The notes below the pieces were generated by a model that saw only the letters and a list, made by a program, of their open reading frames with translations, did no database searches and was not told the origin of the DNA. From Bradyrhizobium sp. AZCC 1610 (GTDB lineage Bacteria; Pseudomonadota; Alphaproteobacteria; Rhizobiales; Xanthobacteraceae), in the NCBI RefSeq assembly GCF_036924515.1, contig NZ_JAZHRR010000001.1:1769001-1833000 (forward strand): a stretch of DNA of 64,000 nucleotides. Direction: 5' to 3'. Within the stretch, counting starts at the first letter, position 1. Every line of letters starts with the position of its first letter. Below are positions 17,529 through 24,928 of the stretch, piece after piece. The translations under genes were made by a program, and so were the position numbers.

Positions 17529-18207
17529 TCTGACCTTCAACGTCGACGACAAGGGTATGTTGACGCCGCTAACGCTTGCGATCGATCAGGCCGTCATCGC
17601 CGGCTGGACCGGCCGCGATCCAGTGGCGCGCGACAAGCACATCGCCGAACTCGAAGCGATCGGCATCGCGCGGCCGGCGTCGACGCCGATCTACTACCGC
17701 TGCTCAGCGCGGCGGATCACGCAAGCCGACCGCATCGAGGTCTCGGGTGGCGATTCCAGCGGCGAGGTCGAGTTCGTGCTGATCGGCTGGCAGGGCCGCA
17801 TCTTCGTCGGCTGCGGCTCCGACCATACCGACCGCAAGGTGGAGAGCTACAGCGTCACGGTCTCCAAGCAGATGTGCGACAAGCCGGTGGCCTCCGTGCT
17901 GTGGGAGTTTGAGGAGGTCATCGCGCATTGGGACCAGATGATCCTGCGTTCCTGGGCCGTCATCGATGGCGCGCGGGTGCTGTATCAGGAGGGCACGCTG
18001 GACGCCATGCTGCCGGTGAAAGATCTGATCGAACGCGGCTTCGGCGGAAAGGGCCTGCCCGACGGCTGCGCCATGTTCGGCGGCACCTTCGCGGCCAAGG
18101 GCGGTATCCGCCCGGCCAGCCGGTTCGAGTTCGAACTGGAAGATCCCGTGCTGAAGCGCAAGATCAGTCACGGGTATGATGTGATCACGATGCCGGTGTT
18201 GGGTTAA
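17521..18207 (+). CDS. DUF2848 family protein
   Basis: A 228-residue protein that I recognise as DUF2848, a family with no established reaction that often neighbours amidases and other small-molecule hydrolases. Conserved-looking stretches are VEFVLIGWQGRIFVGCGSDH, SKQMCDKPVASVLWEFEEV and MFGGTFAAKGGIRPASRFEF, somewhat like a fumarylacetoacetate-hydrolase-type barrel. It starts with GTG inside the end of the amidase gene. The coupling suggests that it acts on the same substrate or product. Confidence 0.85.
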   Translation: MFDLTFNVDDKGMLTPLTLAIDQAVIAGWTGRDPVARDKHIAELEAIGIARPASTPIYYRCSARRITQADRIEVSGGDSSGEVEFVLIGWQGRIFVGCGSDHTDRKVESYSVTVSKQMCDKPVASVLWEFEEVIAHWDQMILRSWAVIDGARVLYQEGTLDAMLPVKDLIERGFGGKGLPDGCAMFGGTFAAKGGIRPASRFEFELEDPVLKRKISHGYDVITMPVLG

Positions 18208-18218
18208 GTTTGTCCACA

Positions 18219-18339
18219 CGTCGTCCCCGCGCACGGGGACCCATAACGACCGTCGTTGGTTGTTATGGTCCAGCTGGAGCCACAGCGCGGCGAATCACGA
18301 CGACCTGTGGTTATGGGTCCCTGCGTTCGCAGGGACGAC
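18219..18339. repeat. R1 palindromic intergenic repeat, copy c
   Basis: The left arm CGTCGTCCCCGCGCACGGGG continues ACCCATAACGAC. The right arm (18304-18339) reads CCTGTGGTTATGGGTCCCTG and continues CGTTCGCAGGGACGAC, identical to copy b. It lies 11 bases after the DUF2848 stop and 54 bases before the oxygenase start, so it probably ends the amidase transcript. Confidence 0.85.
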
Positions 18340-18393
18340 CCCCTGCCGGAAATCGGGTGGCGTGAGCCAGGGCCATTTGCGAAACTGCTTGCC

Positions 18394-19140
18394 ATGAAAG
18401 CAACCGCAAGAAACTTCGACCGTTCCGCATCCTCCGACATCGTCGCCCGCGTCGATGCCATCGACTGGGCGAAGGCGACCGCCGACCTCGATGCGCAGGG
18501 CTGCGCCGTCCTGAAGGGATTGCTGTCGCCTGACGAATGCGCCGAGTTGGCCGCGCTCTATCCGGACGACAGGCATTTCCGCAGCAAGATCGTGATGGGA
18601 CGCCATGGCTTCGGCCGTGGCGAATACAAGTATTTCGCCTATCCGTTGCCCGACCTGATTGCGGAATTGCGGCCCGCCCTCTATGCGCGATTGTGCGGCA
18701 TCGCCAATCGCTGGAATGAGACGATGGGGATCGATATCCGCTATCCCGACCGGCACGAGGCGTTCCTGAAACGCTGCCACGACGCCGGACAGACGCGGCC
18801 GACGCCGCTGCTGCTGCAATATGGCGAGGGCGACTACAACTGCCTGCATCAGGATCTCTACGGCGAGCATGTGTTTCCGCTGCAGGTCGCGATCCTGCTG
18901 TCGGAACCGGGGCGCGATTTCGAAGGCGGCGAGTTCGTGCTGACGGAGCAGCGGCCGCGGATGCAGTCGCGGCCCGAGGTGGTTCCGCTCAGGCAGGGCG
19001 ACGCGGTGGCCTTTGCTGTGCATCACCGGCCGGTGCAGGGGACGCGCGGGCCCTATCGCGTTAATCTGCGCCACGGCGTCAGCCGGATCCGCTCCGGCCA
19101 CCGCCATACCGTCGGCGTGATTTTTCACGACGCCAAATGA
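18394..19140 (+). CDS. 2-oxoglutarate/Fe(II)-dependent dioxygenase
   Basis: A 248-residue double-stranded beta-helix oxygenase. The iron-binding HxD is H152 and D154 in NCLHQDLYG; the distal His is H227 in RHGVSRIRSG, with Arg residues just after it to hold 2-oxoglutarate. The order is that of prolyl-hydroxylase-like (P4H/PHD2) members. ATG at 18394 is chosen because earlier in-frame sequence is translated R1 repeat; no strong ribosome site is visible. The next gene, 8 bases on, is alkB, so this enzyme may share a repair or stress role. The substrate is unknown. Confidence 0.85.
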   Translation: MKATARNFDRSASSDIVARVDAIDWAKATADLDAQGCAVLKGLLSPDECAELAALYPDDRHFRSKIVMGRHGFGRGEYKYFAYPLPDLIAELRPALYARLCGIANRWNETMGIDIRYPDRHEAFLKRCHDAGQTRPTPLLLQYGEGDYNCLHQDLYGEHVFPLQVAILLSEPGRDFEGGEFVLTEQRPRMQSRPEVVPLRQGDAVAFAVHHRPVQGTRGPYRVNLRHGVSRIRSGHRHTVGVIFHDAK

Positions 19141-19148
19141 AGAAGTGA

Positions 19149-19814
19149 GTGCAGGCTGCATTGACGGCTGATCTGTTCGAAACCGTTCCCGACGTCCGCC
19201 CGTCGCGCGAAGCGATGGCCGATGGCGCCGTATTGCTGCGCGGATTCGTCAAGCCGTTTGAGAGCGACTTGATCGCGGCGTTGCGCGAGATCGTAGCCCA
19301 GGCGCCGTTCCGGCGGATGTTCACGCCGGGCGGTCACCAGATGTCGGTCGCGATGACCAATTGCGGCAGCGCCGGCTGGGTCACCGATCGCAGCGGTTAT
19401 CGCTATGACGGCATCGATCCCAATTCCGGCCAGCCTTGGCCGACGATGCCGACGGTGTTTTGTCAGTTGGCGGTGCAGGCGGCGATCGCTGGCGGCTTCG
19501 ATGGCTTTGCGCCGGATGCCTGCCTGATCAACCGCTATGAGCCCGGCGCGCGGATGTCACTGCATCAGGACAAGGACGAACAGGATTTTGCCGCGCCGAT
19601 CGCGTCGGTATCGCTGGGTCTGCCGGCGATCTTCCTGTTCGGCGGCCCGAAGCGGGCCGACAAGCCGCGCCGCTACCGGCTGGAGCATGGCGACGTCGTG
19701 GTCTGGGGCGGCCCGTCGCGGCTATTCTTTCACGGCGTAGCCCCGCTCGCCGATGGCGAACACGCGCTGCTGGGCCACCAGCGCATCAACCTGACCTTTC
19801 GTAAGGCGCGGTGA
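19149..19814 (+). CDS. alkB: Alpha-ketoglutarate-dependent DNA/RNA demethylase AlkB
   Basis: A 221-residue protein that oxidatively removes 1-methyladenine and 3-methylcytosine from nucleic acid. It carries the AlkB signatures FTPGGHQMSVAMTNCG (58-73), INRYEPGARMSLHQDKDE with iron ligands H139 and D141, H195 in LFFHGVAPL, and RINLTFR with the two 2-oxoglutarate Arg residues 212 and 218. VVVWGGPSRLFFHG is close to the E. coli protein. The GTG at 19149 is given as start; a TTG at 19161 would give MTADLFETV, which aligns better with E. coli AlkB and may be the real start. No ada gene is nearby. Confidence 0.93.
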   Translation: MQAALTADLFETVPDVRPSREAMADGAVLLRGFVKPFESDLIAALREIVAQAPFRRMFTPGGHQMSVAMTNCGSAGWVTDRSGYRYDGIDPNSGQPWPTMPTVFCQLAVQAAIAGGFDGFAPDACLINRYEPGARMSLHQDKDEQDFAAPIASVSLGLPAIFLFGGPKRADKPRRYRLEHGDVVVWGGPSRLFFHGVAPLADGEHALLGHQRINLTFRKAR

Positions 19815-19816
19815 TA

Positions 19817-19964
19817 CGTGTCCCGGACGCAGTGCAGCGCGCTTTTGCGCTGCTCCGCAGAGCCGGGACCCATACTGCCGCCGCGATGGGCCCCGGCTTA
19901 GCAGCGCACCGTAGGAGTCGCGCGAAGCGCGATCCCGAACGCGCTGCGCAGCATCCGGGGCACG
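19817..19964. repeat. R2 interspersed palindromic repeat, copy c
   Basis: 148 bp from CGTGTCCCGGACGC to GCATCCGGGGCACG, inverted relative to copies a and b. It is longer than the other copies because it holds the extra hairpin AGTCGCGCGAAGCGCGATCC. It starts 3 bases after the alkB stop codon and leaves about 65 bp before the MFS gene. Confidence 0.85.
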
Positions 19965-20028
19965 AGACGGCTCATACTGCTTTTCACTGAAGCACCCCTT
20001 GTCTATGCTTCCCTAGCCGGGGGCCGAC

Positions 20029-21261
20029 ATGACCACATCTGAGGTAACGTCCGAAACCAACACCAGCGCCAGCAGTACCGGCGTCTATCTCGCCGTTCTG
20101 CAGCTCGTATTCACGCTGGGCTGGACCACCTACGTCATCTATCTGCCGAAACTGTGCGCCGAAGTCGGGATCGCGCCATCAGCCGTGATCCTGATCCTGA
20201 TGCTGGATCAGGCGATCTTCACCATCACCGATACCGCGATGGGAATTGCCGCCGACCGGATCGCGCCGTTCGTCGGCAAGCTCGGCGTATTCGTGGGCGT
20301 CCTGACCGCAATCTCCTGCGCGGCCTTTGTCGCGCTGCCGTTCGTGGCGGGCACGGGGCCGGCGGCGCAGGTCTGGTTCATCGGACTGATCCTGATCTGG
20401 GTCGTGACGTCATCGGCACTGCGCGCGCCGCCGCTGACGTTACTCGGAAAATATGCCGCGCGGCCGGCGATACCGTTCCTGTCTGCGTTGGCGATGCTCG
20501 GCTACGGTCTGGCGGGTGCGGTATCGCCCTATCTCGGCGTGGTGCTGCGCAATCACGACCCGCGGCTACCCTTTGTGATCTCAGGCGTGGTGCTGCTGCT
20601 CACCACGCTTGCCTTGTCGAAGGTCGAGCGCAATTTGGCGCAGGCGCCTCGCGTCGCGAAAGAACCAGTTCCCGTAAAATCGCTCGGCCAGGTGCCGATG
20701 TTCTTTATCGCCTCGATGGTCATTCTGTCGCTCGGCTATCAACTTCATTTCTCCATCAACAGCACGCCGTTCTTCCTGCGGTTCGCCAAGCCGGATGAGC
20801 TGCAATGGCTGATGCCGGTGTTCTGGATCGGCTTCAACATCGCGATGTTTCCGGCGAGCGTCGTGGTCAAGCACCGCGGCGGGCTGGTCGTGATGGGCGC
20901 CGCCGGCCTGCTCGGGGCGCTGGCGGTGCTGGGCGCGGAGACGGCAGGCAATCTCAGCGTGCTGATTGCGGCGCAGTTCATCGCAGGTGCTGCGTGGGGC
21001 TGCATGTTGATGGCGGCGGTCTCGGCCGCGCTGGCGATCGGCGAGACCGGCGCCGAGGGCAAGGTGGTGGGACTGGTGTTTTCCGCGCTCGCACTCGCGA
21101 CCTTTGCGCGGATGGCGGCAGTTGCCGGCGGCCTGCAGAAGCTGCCGGAATACGCGCCGCTATTGCACTGGGCGCCGGTGGCGTGCTGGTCGGTCGCCGG
21201 CGCGGGCCTGCTGGTGATTGCGGCCTCGCGGCTGCAGCGGAGTTTGGCGAAGCAGGTTTAG
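20029..21261 (+). CDS. Major facilitator superfamily transporter
   Basis: A 410-residue membrane protein with about twelve hydrophobic segments and the cytoplasmic loop features of the MFS, for example DRIAPFVGKLGVFVGV between the second and third helices. The nearest match to an export/uptake signature is loose, so the substrate is not predictable. The gene converges on the ThDP enzyme, whose stop codon overlaps its own by 3 bases (21258-21261). Lying next to the homoprotocatechuate operon, it might move an aromatic acid, but it is on the opposite strand and need not be related. Confidence 0.85.
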   Translation: MTTSEVTSETNTSASSTGVYLAVLQLVFTLGWTTYVIYLPKLCAEVGIAPSAVILILMLDQAIFTITDTAMGIAADRIAPFVGKLGVFVGVLTAISCAAFVALPFVAGTGPAAQVWFIGLILIWVVTSSALRAPPLTLLGKYAARPAIPFLSALAMLGYGLAGAVSPYLGVVLRNHDPRLPFVISGVVLLLTTLALSKVERNLAQAPRVAKEPVPVKSLGQVPMFFIASMVILSLGYQLHFSINSTPFFLRFAKPDELQWLMPVFWIGFNIAMFPASVVVKHRGGLVVMGAAGLLGALAVLGAETAGNLSVLIAAQFIAGAAWGCMLMAAVSAALAIGETGAEGKVVGLVFSALALATFARMAAVAGGLQKLPEYAPLLHWAPVACWSVAGAGLLVIAASRLQRSLAKQV

Positions 21262-22889
21262 GCGTTCTTCGCCGGGTGAATAAACGCCCACGGGCTCACT
21301 TCCGAATCCGTCGGCACCTCCACCGAGATCACGTAGGGCCCGCCGTCAGCCAGCGCCTTTTCCAGCGTGGGGCGGAAATGATCCGGCGAGGTCACGCGCG
21401 CGGCTCCAACGCCGAAGGATTCCGCGAGCTTGACGAAGTCGGGATTGACCAGGTCGGACGCCACCACGCGTCCGTCAAAATGCTGGCGCTGGTCGCGGCG
21501 CACATTGCCGTAGGCGTTGTTGTTGAACACCAGCGTCACCACGCCGATCTTGAACTGCACGGCGGTCGACAGTTCCTGCACGCCGAACATGAAGCCGCCG
21601 TCGCCGGTGATCGCGACCACCGGGCGGTCCGGGTTGGCGACCTTGGCGCCGAGGGCGGTCGGGAAGCCCGAGCCGAGCGTGCCCTGATAGCCTGAAGTAA
21701 TGAAGGTGCGCGGCTCGTAGACCGGAAAGCCGTACCAGGAGGCGAAACCGACCTGCGACAGCTCGTCGGTAACGATGGCGTTTGAAGGCAGCACTTCGCG
21801 CAGGATGTTCAGATACGCCATCTGCGGCTGAACCTTCTGGATCTCCTGCTGCGCCGCGGCCGTGGCCTCGCGGATTTCGGCGCGCCGGCCGCTGGTCTTG
21901 CTGTAGCCAGCCTTTTTCACGGCCGCCACCAGATCGGCGGTGCCCGCCTTGGCGTCCGCGACGATGGCAGCGTCAGACGTAAGCCGGCGCATTTCGACGG
22001 GATCGATATCGATACGAACGGATTTCAAGCCCTTGGGCTGGTACGGCCAGCGGAAACCGGAGGTCGGCAACTCCATGCGCGTTCCGATTCCGATGATCAG
22101 ATCGGTAGTCGGCCAGAGCTTGTAGGCCGCCGCCATGGTCAGCCCGAGTTCGTGCGCATTGGAAACGATGCCGCGACCGCTGCGGAACGCGACCACGGGC
22201 GCGTCGATCATTTCCGCGAGTTCGAGAATTTCCTCAGCGGCATCGATCGCGCCGCTGCCGACGAAGATCATCGGCCGCTTGGCATCCTTGATCAACGCCG
22301 CCGCAGCCTTGATGCGGTCAGGATCGGGCTGCGGTGCGGGGAAGGTGTCAAATACCCGGGAAGGGCCGACCTGCGCGCGCTGGGTGAACACATCCCATGG
22401 CATTTCAAGCGATACCGGACCGCGACGTCCCGATAGCATTTCCTGAAATGCACGCGACACCATGGCCGGCGCCACGTCGGGATATTCGATGCGCTCGGCC
22501 CATTTGACGAAGGTGCGCAGCGTCGCAAGCTGATCCGGCATCTCGTGCAGATGGCCGCGGCCCTTGCCGAGAAAGGACGTCGGCACCTGGCCGGTCAGGC
22601 ACAGCACCGGCTCGTTGCAGCCGAAGGCGGTGAGCAACGCCGCACCGGCGTTGAGCACGCCGGGGCCGGGCACCACGCTGAACACGCCGGGCCGCCCCGA
22701 AGAGCGCGCGTAGCCGAAGGCCATGTAGCCGCAGGCCTGCTCGTGCCGCGCGCCAATCACCTTCAACTGCGCCTGATGGAAGGCGTCGAACAGGCCGTAG
22801 ATCTGCGCACCGGGCAGGCCGAACACGGTATCGACGCCATGCGCGACGAGGCCATTGACGATCGCTTCGCCGCCGGAAGTTGATTTCAT
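21258..22889 (-). CDS. Thiamine-diphosphate-dependent enzyme (acetolactate synthase-like)
   Basis: A 543-residue member of the ThDP decarboxylase/carboligase family. The N-terminal PYR domain has GVDTVFGLPGAQIYGLFD and the proton-relay Glu in GARHEQACGYMAFGYAR (about 47). The central Rossmann domain follows. The PP domain has AITGDGGFMFGVQELSTAVQ and FNNNAYGNVRRDQ, the GDG...NN cofactor motif. It is a stand-alone large-subunit type without a regulatory subunit. ATG at 22889 has GTGGA upstream. It is the last gene of the hpa-like operon, 28 bases after the FAH-family gene. Decarboxylation of a 2-oxo acid from the pathway is plausible but unproven. Confidence 0.88.
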   Translation of the reverse strand: MKSTSGGEAIVNGLVAHGVDTVFGLPGAQIYGLFDAFHQAQLKVIGARHEQACGYMAFGYARSSGRPGVFSVVPGPGVLNAGAALLTAFGCNEPVLCLTGQVPTSFLGKGRGHLHEMPDQLATLRTFVKWAERIEYPDVAPAMVSRAFQEMLSGRRGPVSLEMPWDVFTQRAQVGPSRVFDTFPAPQPDPDRIKAAAALIKDAKRPMIFVGSGAIDAAEEILELAEMIDAPVVAFRSGRGIVSNAHELGLTMAAAYKLWPTTDLIIGIGTRMELPTSGFRWPYQPKGLKSVRIDIDPVEMRRLTSDAAIVADAKAGTADLVAAVKKAGYSKTSGRRAEIREATAAAQQEIQKVQPQMAYLNILREVLPSNAIVTDELSQVGFASWYGFPVYEPRTFITSGYQGTLGSGFPTALGAKVANPDRPVVAITGDGGFMFGVQELSTAVQFKIGVVTLVFNNNAYGNVRRDQRQHFDGRVVASDLVNPDFVKLAESFGVGAARVTSPDHFRPTLEKALADGGPYVISVEVPTDSEVSPWAFIHPAKNA

Positions 22890-22917
22890 CGTACTATCCA
22901 CTCGCTCACAGGATTTG

Positions 22918-23787
22918 TCAGGCTTCGTCGGCCACGCCGTTTCTGAGCACACCGACGCCCTCGGCTTCAACCTCGATGACATCGCCGGGCTTGAGATAGC
23001 GCGGCGGCTCGAACCGCGCCCCGGCCCCCGTCGGCGTCCCCGTCACGATGACGTCGCCGGGCACCAGCGTGGTGAAGGTCGAGAGATAGTTGATGAGGTA
23101 ACGGAAGCCGAAGATCAATCGTCCCGTGTGGTCGTCCTGCCGCGTCTCGCCGTTGACCCGCGTGGTCAGGCGGATGTCCGCGATCTGGCTCTCATCGGTG
23201 TAGGGCACGAGCCACGGGCCGAGGCTGCCGGTGGAATCGAAATTCTTGCCCTGGGTGACGTTGAACTTGGCGTGGCGCACCCAGTCGCGGATGGTACCCT
23301 CGTTGCAGAGCGTAACCGCGGCGATATGGTCCAGCGCGTCGCTCTCCTTGATGTGCCGGCCGGCCTTGCCGATGATGAGCGCCAACTCGCCCTCATAGTC
23401 GAGCTGCGCCGAGGCGCGCGGGCGCACCAGCGGCGTATTGTGGCCGACAAAGGAGCGCGGCGTGCGCATGAACATGCTCGGATATTTCGGCGCGTCCTGA
23501 CCGTCCTTGTATTCGGCGTTGCGGTCCGGGTAGTTCACGCCGATGCAGATGATCTTTTCGGGCGAGGGGACAGGCGGCTGCCATGTAATCGCATCGAGCG
23601 CATAGTCCAGTGAGCGCCGTGCCGCTCCTTCGGCAAGCCTCATCAGGGCGCCTTCAGCGATGGCTTCGCGCAGCGTCGGATACTCCTTTCCGAAGCCCGC
23701 CGAGAGATCGACGATGCCGGCATCGGTGACGGCGCCGTATTTCTGCGCGCCGCCGACGGTGAAGGTAGCAAGGCGGGGAGGGGTCAT
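22918..23787 (-). CDS. hpaG: Fumarylacetoacetate hydrolase-family protein, probable OPET decarboxylase
   Basis: A 289-residue FAH-fold protein. IICIGVNYPDRNAEYK opens the barrel, LDYEGELALIIGK carries the metal-binding acids, and GFRYLINYLST and DVIVTGTPTGAGAR close the active site. Lying between hpaD and the ThDP gene in an hpaH-F-E-D operon, it most likely decarboxylates 5-oxopent-3-ene-1,2,5-tricarboxylate (HpaG step) in homoprotocatechuate breakdown. It has a single FAH domain, whereas E. coli HpaG has two in tandem. ATG at 23787 is preferred, as residues before it read through the end of hpaD. Acylpyruvase activity is the alternative. Confidence 0.85.
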   Translation of the reverse strand: MTPPRLATFTVGGAQKYGAVTDAGIVDLSAGFGKEYPTLREAIAEGALMRLAEGAARRSLDYALDAITWQPPVPSPEKIICIGVNYPDRNAEYKDGQDAPKYPSMFMRTPRSFVGHNTPLVRPRASAQLDYEGELALIIGKAGRHIKESDALDHIAAVTLCNEGTIRDWVRHAKFNVTQGKNFDSTGSLGPWLVPYTDESQIADIRLTTRVNGETRQDDHTGRLIFGFRYLINYLSTFTTLVPGDVIVTGTPTGAGARFEPPRYLKPGDVIEVEAEGVGVLRNGVADEA

Positions 23788-23798
23788 CTGCTGTCCGA

Positions 23799-24782
23799 TC
23801 AATCCGCAATCGTGACGTCGGCGACGAAGGCCGGTTCGCGCACTGCCTGACCGGTGAAGGGCGAGCCTTCCTCGAACCAGGAGCGTGGCGCAGGCGCGCC
23901 CCACAGCGTCTGCCGGCGCGGGTCCTTCAGCGACCAGCGCAGCGGCTCGTGGTCGTGGTCACCGGTGAAGTAGTCGCTGGTGTAGAGTTCGAGGCGATGT
24001 CCATCCGGGTCCCGGACATACAGAAAGAACGCGTTCGAGATGCCGTGGCGGCCGGGGCCACGCTCGATGTTCTTCAGGTAGCCGCTGGAAGCCATCACGT
24101 CGCAGAGATGCAGGATGTTCATCGCCGTCGGTGTCCAATAGGCCATGTGGTGCAGGCGAGGGCCGCGGCCGTTGGTGATGGCGAAGTCATGGACATTGCC
24201 CTTGCGGTGCATCCAGGCCGCCGCGATCCGCCCGTTCGGCCCGTCTTCCTCGCCATACTCAGTCAGGCGGAAGCCGAGCCGGGCGTAGAAATCGACGGTG
24301 TTCTGCACTTCCGGCGCGAACACGTTGAAATGGTCGAGCCGCTGCGGATGGCAGCCCTTATAGAGGTCGTAGCGCCGCAGCAGATGCGGGCGCTTTTCCA
24401 TCGTCGCGTAAAGTTCGAGCTGGAAGCCGGCGGGATCGGTGAATTGCAGCGTGCGGCCCTGGAACGGCTGCTCGACGAAGCCGTAAGTAATGCCGTTCTC
24501 GGAAAAGAAGCTGGCGGCCTTGTCGAGATCGCCGTCATTGCCGACCTTGAAGCCCAGCCGGCTGCAGGCGGCCGTCGCCGCTTTCCTCAAGACCAGCGAG
24601 TGATGCTGATGCTCCTCGCTGCCGCGCAAATACACCGCCTTGTCGTCGCTGTCCTCGACATGGAGGCCGACGGTGTTCTCGTAGAACGCGCGGCTTTTGT
24701 TGAGGTCGACGACATCGAGCACGGCGTGGCTGCAACGGATGATGTTGAACGGCGGATCGAAGATGTGTGTCGGCACCGGCAT
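23799..24782 (-). CDS. hpaD: 3,4-dihydroxyphenylacetate 2,3-dioxygenase (type I extradiol)
   Basis: A 327-residue two-module vicinal-oxygen-chelate protein that opens the ring of homoprotocatechuate. The N-terminal VOC module runs from CSHAVLDVVDLNKS (17-30) to about 128, and the catalytic module from about 145. Metal ligands are H151 (RLDHFNVFAP), H212 (PRLHHMAYW) and E265 (GHRLELYTSDY). The tail with WGAPAPRSWFEEGSPF is typical of homoprotocatechuate dioxygenases of this type rather than the LigB-type enzyme of E. coli. ATG at 24782 has AAGGGA nine bases upstream. It follows hpaE across an R4 repeat. Confidence 0.92.
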   Translation of the reverse strand: MPVPTHIFDPPFNIIRCSHAVLDVVDLNKSRAFYENTVGLHVEDSDDKAVYLRGSEEHQHHSLVLRKAATAACSRLGFKVGNDGDLDKAASFFSENGITYGFVEQPFQGRTLQFTDPAGFQLELYATMEKRPHLLRRYDLYKGCHPQRLDHFNVFAPEVQNTVDFYARLGFRLTEYGEEDGPNGRIAAAWMHRKGNVHDFAITNGRGPRLHHMAYWTPTAMNILHLCDVMASSGYLKNIERGPGRHGISNAFFLYVRDPDGHRLELYTSDYFTGDHDHEPLRWSLKDPRRQTLWGAPAPRSWFEEGSPFTGQAVREPAFVADVTIAD

Positions 24783-24802
24783 GGGCGTTCCCTTGGTTAG
24801 TT

Positions 24803-24921
24803 CGTCATTCCGGGGCGGTCCGCAGGACCGAACCTCAGATGAGCAATTGCGCATCGGGGAATCTCGAGGTTCTCAGGTGCGCAATTGCGCACCGTAGTTC
24901 GCTTCGCGCCCCGGAACGACG
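24803..24921. repeat. R4 palindromic intergenic repeat inside the hpa operon
   Basis: 119 bp with inverted ends CGTCATTCCGGGGCG and CGCCCCGGAACGACG and an inner pair, GAGCAATTGCGCATC against GTGCGCAATTGCGCAC. It fills the gap between hpaE and hpaD, so it would be part of the operon transcript and could change the relative amounts of the two messages. Confidence 0.8.
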
Positions 24922-24928
24922 CTGAGTT

